The notes under the pieces are model-generated. The model searched no databases, was not told the origin of the DNA, and saw only the letters and a program-made list of their open reading frames with translations. The position numbers and the translations under genes are program-made. Shown one piece after another: positions 36,542 to 48,144 of a stretch of DNA of 64,000 nucleotides; position 1 is the stretch's first letter, and the number at the start of each line of letters is the position of its first letter. The stretch lies in contig SCHM01000002.1 in NCBI GenBank assembly GCA_004123355.1, positions 6,669,569-6,733,568 on the forward strand, in the 5' to 3' direction. The DNA is from Amphirosellinia nigrospora. Taxonomy: Eukaryota > Ascomycota > Sordariomycetes > Xylariales > Xylariaceae.

Positions 36542-38574
36542 TGTGACGCCAATTATCATGCGAGTATGTGTGTTCGTATACTCCCGATACAAGGTCTCAG
36601 GGCGAGAATTCGGGTATCCCAATACTTCATTGCCATGTCTCGTGACTTCGGGGGCGACAATGCGATTGGCTGTGATATCTGAGACATTCAAATTTGGGAG
36701 ATTTACACTCGATATGGAATTATATCATGAGCCAGATTGGATATATTAGGCTTGTCAGTGGCTAGCTGTCCTCTTCGCAAGGGTTACGGTATATAGGGGG
36801 ACATTAACGTGGTCATACGGAAGCGGTATGTGGCCTATCCTCTTATGCCGGGCGAACGAGTACTCGAGTAAACATGGAGCAGTGTGGCTATGATGGAAAC
36901 CAATCATGTCCTGAAACACCTACGTGAAATGAGAGGAGGTGACACGGAATAAACCCGAGGCATCTTCGATGCGGGCATGGGGTTCATGAGACCAGGCTGG
37001 AGGAGCTTTTCGCAGGGCTATTGTTCCTAGTGACTGTTCGAAGTATATTTTTTATTGATCTGTTTTCTTATTATAGTTGCTTTAAGGGCATAAAAAATCA
37101 GCTGGTTAATTTAATACCAAGCAACGCCCGGGAGGCAACACCCTGCTCGTCCGACTTGATAGAGAAAGGTTCACCTGCCATCTTACAACGAAATAGCCCA
37201 ATCAAGTCGACAAGCTATGACGTGCGTTTATTTATGGGAGGTTGAAATAAGCAATATGGGCACGATAATCATAAATGGATAATTGGTCTATTTACCATTG
37301 GATCTGTAACTCCCGTTCATCGCGGCAGATTCCTAAGGGGGACGAGACTCGGACAGTGATTCAGGCTACACCTACCAAAACGTGCAGTTTAGTGTCCTAA
37401 TACTCTAGCTATCTCCCAGTCAGATGAGGCTCCTAATTTGTCTACTGCAAGTAAGCTTCCTAAATCATCTTCGGGGGTCATTGTAAACCTTGAGGATAGA
37501 TGTAATCACATTAGCTTAATAGTATTATCCCCTTTAGGTCGTGAATAATACAAGTTGTATCATACAACTCCTAGCCAAGAATAAGCGATCTAGGAACGTC
37601 TTGGAGATTAAGGTAGTATTCTTTGTAATCACACAAACTAGTAGAGGTCACTGTAGACGGATTCCATCTTACGTTTACGGTAGCAAAGCCCTTATAAATA
37701 TCTCACAATGAAATATACGGCTTTTGTCATAGTGCGTGTATAAGAGGTACTCGCGGTTAAATGTTCGACTTGCTTACGTTCTATCCGTTGGTAGTGTTGT
37801 GATAGAGTGCTATAGTTTCTTGATAGTTCCTAGTAAGAAACCTAATGATCAAGGCGTGCAACTCTACGCGATTAATATCGGAGACCTGACACTACATTTA
37901 CGAAGACAGGGAGTATACTTTCTTACCTACCACTACTCCACGTTCAAGGGGATCAGAAACTGACGAAAGTGTTATACTTTATACTCTCTTGTTAGGATTT
38001 AATTCGAGCACTAGTCTATTCATCATGAAGATTCTAAAGACTCGTTCGTAGGTGTACATGAAGGGGTCAGACTTCGGGAACTAGATCCCTTAAAATACTA
38101 GGGAAGTAACGGCAATGATATAAACAAGCTTAACCTAACGAAAAGCAAGGATACCACAAGTTCTGGGGAAAGGCAATTGGTGTTGGTCAAGAATGAACAC
38201 AAGCCTCTTATTTCTATAGCTGAGATAATAATTTGGTAAGTGGGCTCCCATCGACGGGAAATTGGAGGAATAGGAGCGTTGAACTAGATGAGCTTAATGG
38301 CGATTTGGAGCGAAGCAAATACATCACGGACGTTTACTCGTGTGAAAATTGGTTCAGCCCAGGCTCTCTCTAGCTGTCTGACTACGTTCTTTACTAGATA
38401 AGAAGTTGCAGGTGCGCCGTTTTAGACATATTAAATTGAGCTGTAGCCTGAAAGTGGCAAGTAGTTTCTATGCTTTAGCGTACAGATTTGAAGGCATAGC
38501 AACGGTTAATGATCTCAATCTTGTGCCCTGGGACTTCACCTAGGGATCAGCTAGCTTCGGGCTCTGTGCTGAAT

Positions 38575-40476
38575 TTAGGTTCTGAGAGCTTGCTCGTTAT
38601 CGCTCGCCTCGAATGCTCTGAATCTGATCATTGGACTGTAGCAGTGAGTTTCCGCATCCACGCCGTAGTAAATCGAGACGAAAAGTTCCGCGGAGCCCCC
38701 AGATACCGGCAGTCTGTAGGATAGCTCCGTGACCTGGCCATCGCGACCGTTATGCTTTGATCTCACGGTTTGGGTGCCGAGCTCGGGAGTAGTGTGACAC
38801 CTTAAATCTATCTCTACATCAGCATCACTATTGCCCTGTTCTTTGGAGATATTGCTAGCCCCAAGACTTATAGCCAAGTCCCATATTTGGCCTGTTGGGC
38901 CGAAGCAAAGATGGTAATAATGTGTGACCCTTTAATCAACCCGACCGCTGGGTCCGGGATGGATTCTTCCGTATTGTTGGTATTTATGGCTTCCCAACTC
39001 CATCCGTTGCTGAAAACGCCACTCAGCTGGGTTTCGGATCCCCAGCTTGCCACGTCTCGCAGAGACTCAAGTACTGGATATGGTTTCCAAGCATCCTCGT
39101 CAAGCAAGATGTGGCATTGCATTTTAGGCCAGTGGTAAACCTCTGCCAGCGTGACGTAGCGATATACTCCCGTGGCGTATGCCCATAACTCATTATTTGC
39201 TGAGTAGCATAGGAAGTATCGCGCTAGAATTCGGTTGTCTGGCGTGCCGCAACGAAGCATGCCTAGACAGAGGGATCCTCCCATGGACTTGATACCGTAG
39301 ACATCAAAATCCTCGAGAACCCTCCTACCGTCGGGGTCTAATTCGATTTGAGTTTGCTTCTTCATGGTAATAGGTATGTGGTGGGGTCCAGAGGAGGAAA
39401 AAATGACCTGAATGATATTCATAGGCATTGAGAGAATATCGCCCCTTAACCTTGGATCTTTCCGTTCTGATATATCAATGTTACTTAGTGAGTTGTTTAG
39501 TTGGAGCATGTCTTGGTTCATGTTATGCGGCGTTTCGGTCGCATCGGGCAATGCGCGCACTGTCGTAAGTTGTGTAGGCACATTGTCCGGGGTAATCAAG
39601 AAGCCCTGCCCAAACATTGTGCGAGCCGCGTTCGACAATTCGCCTAACTCGTGATCAAAGCAAGCTAATCCACCTAGGAACATGGTCTCATCTTGTTGGG
39701 CATTAATAATGTTTTGGTGAAGCCTCGAAAACGACTTATTGCCCTCGCCATACGCCAAAGGCATGTTGACTATGTCGAAGAAGCCAAGCAAAGAGTAGGC
39801 TCTGTCTTCTATCTTAGTCGTCTGTCTTCCTTTTGCCCATGACATGCGAGCGGCTACGGAATGCTTGGCCCTGGTTGCGGCGTAAAGCAAGACTTCCTCG
39901 GGATGCTTGTCTTTTCTTCCAATTCCTTGGCCAGGCGTCGTTTCGTTCCCAGCTGCTTCCATGCAGAGTCGTAGATAATAACTTCGAACGGCGCAACTAG
40001 CTCCTGGAGCGTCCACCCTCGAGTGAACCACCTGGAGTCTCTCCATTCGCAATGTTTGGCAATCCCGGCATCTCCTACGTCGCTCAGATACGCATAACAT
40101 ATTGTTGCGGCTTCATACCATCTGAACATAGAGTTAATCGCTGTTGGGGTACGGATTATCAGCTATTTGAGTCATGCCCAACGTGTTATGAGAGAAAAGA
40201 CAGACCTTCCGTGAGTTCAGCATTATTTGATTTATTGATGCAACAAGTATCAACCCATGCCCAACTCAGGCCTTCATCCAGAGCTTTCTCGCAGCATTTG
40301 ACGATCTTGCTGTAGCCAGCCTTTGTCTTGGCTACGTCGAGGTTTTGAATGTCTTGGAATGTCACTTCTTCCTGTTCCCACGTATGTGACAGGATAGCAT
40401 ATCTAGGAAATCGGGGATTGGTGGGTTCCCCAATGAATTCCCTTAATTCATATGTTTTAGTATTAATGAGTCGCAT
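38575..40476 (-). CDS. HET-domain (heterokaryon incompatibility) protein
   Basis: About 612 aa in exons 40206-40476 and 38575-40140 (65 bp intron). It starts MRLINTKTYELREFIGE. HET-domain hallmarks follow in order: RYAILSHTWEQEEVTFQD, GYSKIVKCCEKA, AWVDTCCINKSNNAELTEAI across the splice, NSMFRWYEAATICYAYLSDV, RWFTRGWTLQELVAPFEV, and a downstream TTKIEDRAYSLLGFFDIVNM and PLAYGEGNKSF block. HET domains trigger cell death on fusion of incompatible strains; alone they do not show which partner is sensed. The C-terminal half is a less conserved region rich in beta-type segments, with no NACHT, ankyrin or WD repeats visible. Frame breaks at 39900-39902 and 38886-38888, each repaired by one base. 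It sits at the right edge of the gene-free region, a typical setting for these polymorphic genes. Confidence 0.92.
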
Positions 40477-42488
40477 GATATACACTGTCAATAAGAAAAC
40501 CCTCGTACAACAGTATCTAAACAAAGAGTACACGAACACCAAAATTCTCTCAAACTCTGTGCGTAAAGATACAGAATAGAGGCGAGAGACTACGCCCACA
40601 AGCCTGCAGCCAACATCCTACCATGACCATCCATTCGCGAACCAACGGTTGTATTCGGGGATACTACTATAGCTGCCGTAGTCGGCATAGTAGTTCGCGC
40701 CAAGTCTATCCGCATGGGGCATACGGCGCATCTTCAGACTGCTTTAGGTGTAAGGCCTGTAAGTCGAGAAATGGGGTTACAGTACGTCCAGGGTGGTTGA
40801 AATGGGTCATCGCCGTTACCCTAGGCAGGCCCTGGGTATAATAAGGCTCTGTCTTCGAGAATTGTGACTAGTATCTTAGTTGGCGGTTTATTCGGTTACC
40901 GCCCTGACCGCCGAACCCAGAATCTTTAGCATTTTTATCGTTCTTGTAGCCTGGCATCGGGCCTGGCGCCGTCTTGCCTGCTTTCGACGATTATCTGGGC
41001 ACACTTGCCACTCGCTTCACCATCGTCATCCTGATGCTTTTCAGGCATGATTCTCGGACGATCTGACTGACCCGGAAAGGGATCCACAAATGCCACATGA
41101 AGGGCAGGTAAGATGAACCCTCAATCCTCTACTGTAAGGCTACATTAACTAGTATGGCAATTTGATGAAGAAATAAAATGAACCACGGAGTCTATGTGCG
41201 AAGTAATTCAAGAAATTAAGTGAGATGAGCATCAAATACATCATCGTTTGCATGCCGGCTCTGGTACTTCAAAATTTGCTATACATGGAGTATACTACCT
41301 GCTTATAGTATAGTAGTTGGACCCCTACACTACGGAAGGAATTCACTAAACCTTTAGGATCGTATCGTGTAAGTAACTTGTAAACTATCAACATCAGCAA
41401 TTTCATAATCATACTACATCACCTATGCATTCAACGTCTATCAGGTGCATTGCCTTTCCCGTCTGTATGATGTGTGTCAATAAATCCATCTCTGTGATTT
41501 AAGTCAGGCTTTCTCGTTTGGACTAGGAAACGTAATGACTATAGCAATCCTGTTGGTATGCTGCATGGTAGTGAGGTATCATCGCACACACAACTAACAA
41601 AAAGCAATATGCAGCTGAAGTCGTGATTTGTTGAATTTGTTGAATATTATGGGCCGGAAAGATAGTATACTGTAGCATCTGCAGCTGGTATAGTGCCTGG
41701 TTGGAGTATAGACACCACCCGAGCCACCTACCTCATGCTCGGCTCCTTGGTGCTACGAAACCAAGTCGATGTGGCTAAGAGGGCGGCAAGTATTTGATTT
41801 CCGCACTGCAGTGCATCTGAATGGAATGGAATGTCTGATCATGTTGTTCTCGATAATCCCATTCACCGTCTGTCTGTCAGCTGTTTTAGTCTAGAACGGC
41901 GACACACGGCGCCGTGTTTCTATTCTTGGAACAACCATCCTTCAAGTAATCGTCTTACATCGGCCCAAAACAGCTCGACTGGAGCTCGAGCTCCCCCAAG
42001 CCGCATGAACAATTGTACTGGCGATGCTCACCGGGTTTGTCTGACTGCGTGCCCGTGTTTTGGGGGGTGCAGTGCAGCTAATTGTTGGCAGACCACGCCG
42101 CTTCTAGTGCCCGCCTACAGCTTTTCTTCCGGGTTGGTGCTGACAATGCATGGGGAGGCTCTCGTCTCATTGGCATAGAGCTGGGGATCGTCTCCCATGG
42201 CCCATGGCTGGCTTTGCCGATACTCTGAAATCTGACATAGGACAGGGCAGGGTCTCATCATTGATTGTCGAGCGGGGTGCTATGTACTTCAGCTGACAGC
42301 CTCAACGGGAAGAGCTCGCGATAGCCGAGTCCGGCAATAAGCAGCAGTGCATCAGCATTATCATTATATCATCATCCGCATTTTTATCTTATTATCATCC
42401 CCTCATCATAAATAATGGTCGGCCCCGTCGAGCCTTGTTTCACCCGCTTCCCGTCGGCCTTTCCCCTTGATGGATGAATGTGTGAATT
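40477..42488. other. Intergenic, 2.0 kb, divergent promoters
   Basis: Lies between the HET gene and the surface protein gene, which are divergent. A frame at 41831-42178 opens with ATG but shows no family similarity. Towards 42340-42480 a CATCATTATC-rich, pyrimidine-rich stretch precedes the start of the next gene, probably its 5' UTR/core promoter. Confidence 0.45.
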
Positions 42489-43900
42489 ATGGCCCTCGCC
42501 CTTCGATTGACTGCTCTGAGTTATGTGGTCGCGCATGCGAACGCCCGGTGGTTTCAGACGGGTAGTAATGCGGGGGATTGGGCTCCGGTGACGCCAACTA
42601 GCGAGCCCGCTACGTCGAGCCCTGATAGATGGATACCGAAGACGACTTCTGCGCCCGAAAGGAGGCCGTTTGATTGGGAGCTTCGGAGGAGAGATGATAG
42701 CTCACCCACAATCTGCGGCTATTCCGTGGGCAACATTGACGGTTCGTGAAACCAATTAGTCCCGTCCCTTCGCAGTGTGCAATTGATGACTAACAATGGT
42801 ATATCATATGTAGGACCCGCGGTTACTTGCGACAATGGCGGTTTTGTAGGCTAGACAAGGTTCTTGGCATCGTAGGCTGTTGTACCGAGGCAAACCCCCG
42901 TGGCTGCATCGTGCCCACAACATGCCTGGAATCTTCAAAGTCAGCGCAATGGTCTGGCGATCCGCTCACGACTTATTGGTAAGCTACCTGTGCTATTATA
43001 ACACGGCTGAGCTTCGTGAGATTCTATGCTGAAAAAAGAGTAGCGGTGACTCGGATCGGCCGCATTGTGTAACACATTCTTACGATGCGAACTTCTATGA
43101 CCCGTTGTATGGCGCGTACTTTATAGGATGCGCTGCGAGAGCTGCATCGGGCGATATTGTGGCTAGTTCTGGATTGGGGAGCGATACAGGCTCTACCGAT
43201 TCCCTCTCTACCTTCACGACTACCGATGGTGTTAGAACTACCACCGTCACCGTCGGTCTCCCTAGTAATGGTGGTTCATCCACAGCGGTACCTCCTAGTG
43301 TAAACTCAAGCCCTCACTCGAGGAATGTCGGAGCGATCGCTGGAGGAGTGGTAGGCGGCGTTGCTGGTCTCGCTTTAATTGTTGCCGCCATATTTCTCTT
43401 CTTATACCGGCGGAAGAGGCGGTCGCAACCTTCGGATCCTCTCGCCCTAGGCCGGAAAATGCCGCCCAGTGACCATGACTTATACCATCACGAGCCGATA
43501 CCAGGATCGCAGTACCCTCGACATTCTACGGAGAAGCACCGCCTGGCATGGTTCAGGCATTAGAACAACCCATCATGGGCTACCCGGCCAATTATGGGAT
43601 GCAGAACCCGATCTATACAGCAGGGAACAACCATAGCGCGGAGGTGCCAGCGTACATTCCCCTCCGCCTCGAGCTGTGCCATCCAAGCCGCAAGACGAGG
43701 CTGTATCACCGATCGAGAGCCCGGTGAGTCCCGTTAGCCCTGCCGAAAACTACAACACGATGGTCTCAGCGCTATCAAACCAATCACCACCTTTGCAGCC
43801 GCTGCAGCCTGCTGTGCACCGCCAGCAGTCCGATTACGCGCAGTATAGCCCACCACCTCCGGAGCAATACCAATCGTATCGCCCATATCCTGGAACATAA
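42489..43900 (+). CDS. Single-pass cell-surface protein with Cys-rich ectodomain
   Basis: About 426 aa in exons 42489-42741, 42814-42978 and 43041-43900. Signal peptide MALALRLTALSYVVAHANA, then a Thr/Ser/Pro-rich linker and a Cys-rich ectodomain (TICGYSVGNIDGPAVTC, GIVGCCTEANPRGCIVPTTC, DRPHCVTHSYD, YGAYFIGCAA). This resembles a widespread fungal surface family with Cys pairs and a GC(C)A ending. A Ser/Thr-rich stalk, a membrane span GVVGGVAGLALIVAAIFLFL with stop-transfer RRKRR, and a cytosolic Pro/Gln/Tyr-rich tail ending PYPGT follow. The layout resembles wall-stress sensors, but there is no clear WSC domain and the role is inferred. Three one-base breaks, at T run 42842-42845, CC 43542-43543 and C run 43659-43662, are each repaired by one base. 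Confidence 0.8.
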
Positions 43901-44578
43901 CATCGGACGTAATAATCGTGTGGTTGTAGTCGGAAGTAGTCTTAGCTAGTTTTGAAGGGGGATTAATATATACCCTGCGTTCTGGGCTCTGAGGATCTGG
44001 CGTTTTGAGGTTTTAGTGCACGATACCTATTTAGTACCTATTGCTCCTAGAGAGCAACTAAACATATTGAAATGGCCAAATGTGCCATCAAGACATCCTA
44101 CGAGTTGTTGGGAAATATACTAGCCGCCGTTCGATGATTAGGACGAGGCGTCTTTCATTTTTTCCAGAGGCAGGCCATGTCGTGGTTTGCTGGTGGCTAG
44201 TTCAGCAGCATATTTAGCTGTGAAAGGCACATAGCTAAGCTTAATTGAACAATACTACACGACTCAGGACGCAACAAGATAATTCGAGACTTCCTTCCCT
44301 AGCTCCAAAATATTTAAATGTCACTTTACGAGTAAAAAAGCCCAAAGAAATTTAGATAATCCTTGGATAGGTTGGTGGTGATTGTTCCCGAAACCCACCC
44401 TGAGCACTAAATAGCACTTGAGTCCGGCTCATATTTGTTGTTACTCATTATTCTCTTATTTAATTTTTATAAATCTCCAAATTCATCCGTTATCCTGCTA
44501 TTGAGTCAGACATTTTTCCATAATACATAGCTTGTGTAACTCCCCAACAAAGACCATATAAAGCGGAAGCGCCACATC
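43901..44578. other. Intergenic, AT-rich
   Basis: About 680 bases: 3' UTR of the surface protein gene and the DUF4202 promoter. No gene seen. Confidence 0.5.
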
Positions 44579-45289
44579 ATGACACCCTTACCAGGTCTCC
44601 CCGCCAACTTCGCCGTGGCGCTGAAGCTGATAGACGACGCACACGCCGAGGATCCCAAGACCACTCCGAGCGCGGACGGCGGCCCAGCCGTGCCCAATGA
44701 GCTGCGCTATGCACGCAAGATGACACGCTGGCTCGCCGTACGGTGTCCGGACGCATCGCCTGCGCTGCAGCTCGCATGTCGAGCGCAGCATTTCAGGAGG
44801 TGAGCGACTCCGCCTACCCAATTGTTAGCTGCGATGACAATTACTATACCACGAGATGCAGCTAATCAACCAAACGAGGAGAAAAGATGGGAAATACCGC
44901 GCGACAGCTTCCCCATGACGCGCCCCGGCTACCTAACATGGCGGACCAAGCAAAAGACCCAAGCGGCAGAGAGGGTGAAGGCGCTTCTATCTTCTCTGTC
45001 GGGCTCGCCTATTCCCGCGGAGGACGTCGAGCGCGTGGCCGCGCTCGTGAAAAAGGAGAATCTGGCCGCGGACCCCGAGACTCAGATCCTCGAGGACGTG
45101 GCGTGTCTGGTGTTCCTCGACGACCAGCTCGACGACTTTGAGAAGAGGGACGACATCGACGAGGACAAGATGGTCAATATCCTCCGCAAGACCTGGGCCA
45201 AGATGAGCCTGCGCGGGCGCGAGATTGCGCTCGCTATGCAGCTTAGCGAGCGTGCGCAGGTGCTTGTTGGGAAGGCGCTCGCAGAATAA
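44579..45289 (+). CDS. DUF4202 domain protein
   Basis: 207 aa in exons 44579-44799 and 44887-45289 (87 bp intron). The N-terminal block NFAVALKLIDDAHAEDP, then ELRYARKMTRWLAVRCPDAS and LACRAQHFRRWEIPRDSFPM across the splice, then YLTWRTKQKTQAAE and ILEDVACLVFLDDQLDDFEK are the signature of DUF4202, an all-helical family found in bacteria and fungi with no established reaction. His in RAQHFRRW and the acidic pair in EDVACLVFLDDQ look like metal-ligand candidates, similar to HD-type folds; that is inference only. Unlike its neighbours it carries no frame break. Confidence 0.92.
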
Positions 45290-45806
45290 AGAGGACTGCG
45301 GAATAAATGAATGGGATCCCTAGGGCTCAGCAAAGCCCAAGAGGTTGCATTGTTGTGTAATTAATTTCGATCTACTAGGTCAACTACTGGAACTCCGGTA
45401 TGGTTTAGCATTACCGAGCTAGCTGAGCTGACCTTAACTACAATAAAAAAACAACAAATAAGGATACACTATGGCAATTGTTTTCCGGTTGGCAATCAAG
45501 GGGCACCACGATCGTGGGGAGGGGGTACATAACATGGGGAAATGGGGGCATTGAACCACTCTAGATTGGCGTGAGGCTCGGTTCGTTTTCCGCCGATTTG
45601 AAACCTCGGGCAGGCGCCTAAAATACCAACCACGCGGCCATATCCATATGTAGGTTAGAACTGTGCAAGAAACTATTTCCCCCCTTTCCTCTTTTCCTTG
45701 GAGACATGCAGAGGCGAGACTCCGGATCTGGCACGGACACTCCGTGATAGCTACTTGAAAAACAGATACTATTCGGATACTGAAGAAAGCTCTCTTCGTC
45801 CTTGAA
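45290..45806. promoter_or_regulatory. Intergenic/promoter of the cytochrome b5-FMN dehydrogenase gene
   Basis: About 515 bases, including the DUF4202 3' UTR. No specific motif assigned. Confidence 0.4.
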
Positions 45807-47428
45807 ATGAGCATGAAGGACGCACCGAATGGTCGGCTAGTCAGCGTCGAGGAGATACAAGCCCATCAATCCCTCGAAGACCTCTGGCTCGTCGTAGACG
45901 ACGTAGTCTACGACATGAGCGAGTTTGCACCCGAGCATCCGGGCGGTATAAGCGCACTACTCCAACACGCCGGCCGCGATGCCACGGCCGCATACTCAGC
46001 AGTCCACTCGCCGTCTCTGATCCGCGCTTCGCTCCCAGCGTCCCGCAAGATAGGCGTCGTAGACAAGTCGACGGTGACGGCGGAATGGGTGCAGCCACCG
46101 CCTGCGGTCGAGAAGCCGCCGGCGGAAGCAAAGGGCGCCAAGCCCCCGCTCTCGAGCATCATCAACGCCCACGATTTCAAACTCGCGGCGCAACAGAGCT
46201 ACACGCCCAAGGCATGGGCCTTCATGACCTCGGCCGCGACGGACTGCTTGACGATGGAGCGGAATGGTTCCACTTACGACCATATTATGCTCCGGCCGCG
46301 GATCCTGCGGGACGTTAGTGCAGTGGATGTCGGCACGACTATGTTGGGCCATCGCATCTCGACTCCTATTTTCATCGCGCCGACCTCGATGGGGAAGCTA
46401 TTTCACCCCGAAGGCGAACGCGAGTTAGGACGCGCGGCCCAGAGCCTGGGCATCCCGCAATGCGTATCCACGAGCTGTTCGTTCCCATTCCCAGAGGTCA
46501 TGGATGCCGTAGAGGAAAAGAAGCGCGATGACGGAACGCGCGTGCCTGTTTTCTTCCAGCTTTACGTCGACAAGGACAGGCGGAAATCAGAAAACCTGCT
46601 ACGGCTTGTGAAAGAGCGAGGAGTCAAGGCTATTTTCGTCACGGTCGACGCCCCTGTCATCGGAAAGCGGGAGGCGGACGAGCGTCTCAAGGCAGATGAG
46701 AGCATGAAACTTCCGATGTCCGGTGTGAAGGCGAAGAACGATATTAAAGGAGGCTCTCTAGGCCGTATCATGGGCCATTTCATCGATGCATCGCTCACCT
46801 GGATGATATTGCCTGGTTGAGGAAGACCGTCCCCGGTCTGCCGATTGTGTTGAAAGGGATACAAACCGCTATGGATGCCGTCAAGGCAATGGAGGTTGGT
46901 GTTGAGGCGATCTACATTACGAATCATGGCGGCAGGAGTTCGGACACGGCACCAGCTACGATTTTGGTCCTGTTAGAGTTGCAGAAGTGCTGCCCGCAAA
47001 TATTCGATAAGATGGAAGTGTATATCGACGGTGGTATAACCCGAGGAACGGATATCTTCAAGGCTTTGTGCCTCGGTGCTAAAGCGGTAGGGATAGGTCG
47101 TGGGTTCTTGTTCGCATTGAACTATGGGAAAGAGGGTATAGAGCATTTTGTTAACAGTAAGTCTCTAAAACTATAATGCTGGTCGCCGAGAAAAAAAATG
47201 AAGGGGTGCTGACCTATACTAGTTCTAACCGATGAGCTCGAGACGACGATGCAGCAATGCGGAATTACAAGTTTAGATCAAGTCCATCCTGGTTTGTTAC
47301 AAACTGGGGCAGTTGACCATTTGGTACCCGGTTCAGAGGAGCACCTTATGCTAAATGGAGGCCAAGGAGCAAGCTATAAATATTTCCAGATACCTACTTA
47401 CATGAGCTCAGTAGGCCGAATGTTCTAG
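45807..47428 (+). CDS. Cytochrome b5 / FMN-dependent 2-hydroxyacid dehydrogenase (Cyb2-like)
   Basis: About 518 aa in exons 45807-47156 and 47223-47428. Residues 10-85 are a cytochrome b5 domain: LWLVVDDVVYDMSEFAPEHP with haem ligand His in HPGG, and a second His in SAVHSPSL. The rest is an FMN alpha-hydroxyacid dehydrogenase barrel: DFKLAAQQSYTPKAWAF, APTSMGKLFHPEGER, PVFFQLYVDKDR, FVTVDAPVIGKRE, the active-site His and Arg in TNHGGR, and the FMN phosphate loop VYIDGGITRGTDIFKAL followed by GIGRGFLFAL. The family includes L-lactate:cytochrome c oxidoreductase. The b5 domain begins about ten residues from the start with no mitochondrial presequence, so it may be cytosolic and act on another 2-hydroxyacid. 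One break at GG 46801-46802 is repaired by one G. Confidence 0.9.
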
Positions 47429-48144
47429 TAATCGAGGGGATCCTATATGCAGTCCGATTCTCTAAATAAAATACAAGAAGTGAAGACCTGGCACAACAAG
47501 AGGAATAGGGTTCTAAATTTCATCCCAATATCCAAATACTAGGGATGGTTGTATAGTATTAGGGCGCTGCAGCTGCGGCTGCAGTTGTTGTTATTGTTGT
47601 TGCTGTTGTCACAAGCTCGTGTTGTCGCGAGCAACTATTCACCATCAGTATTTTGAACCAAATTTCTCAACCATTATTGACATTTCCCCCATGTGCACCT
47701 AAATGAGGTACATGATAAATAAACAGATTTGGTTCACTGATTCATGCCAAAACTCACCGGTCTCCCAGCAATAGAGACAAAGGGTATGTTTATGATCCCC
47801 TGCACATCACTCACCAACTCCTTCATCTAATCCCCATAACCACAACAACACCATCGACAACACTCACCCGCCCATGTCCACTTACCTTTTCTTCCATGCA
47901 CTTTAGCCCGGAGCACAAATCCCGTGCATATTGAGGATATGTTGTATGCAATGTTTGGTCCGACAAGGCCAAGGAAGAGTATGAAATATCGATTTCTTTA
48001 ATCGCATTTTAGCAGATTATACAATCATGTTGGCTCCTCACATTTCGCGAAGGCTCCCTTACTCGCATCACCCCCCGCCCCCTCTACACAAAGGCACATA
48101 CCTAGGTAATCTATAATACATACGAGCAACCACTAACCTGAAAC
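47429..48144. other. Intergenic with low-complexity GCTGCAG/GTT repeat
   Basis: About 700 bases. At 47570-47620 a GCTGCAGCTGCGGCTGCAG palindromic stretch runs into a GTT/GCT trinucleotide repeat. The region downstream is AT-rich and then C-rich ahead of the next gene. Confidence 0.5.

Larger units (their letters stand above)
30096..38574. other. Gene-free region, 8.5 kb
   Basis: No frame here has recognisable similarity, the longest are under about 115 codons, and stops are frequent in all frames. The left part (30.1-31.9 kb) is of moderate GC with minisatellite and G-rich motifs. 32.0-32.7 kb is full of CCTAGGTAGGTA-type words. 32.7-33.3 kb is pyrimidine-rich. 33.5-38.5 kb is AT-richer and featureless. 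It could be decayed transposon DNA or a large regulatory space; I cannot identify any element ends. Confidence 0.6.

Noticed and set aside
33535-38500. Many 60-100 codon frames in the gene-free region
   Set aside because: Random length distribution, no start context, no similarity.
41831-42178. A 115-codon ATG frame upstream of the surface protein gene
   Set aside because: Composition and lack of similarity suggest chance within a promoter region.
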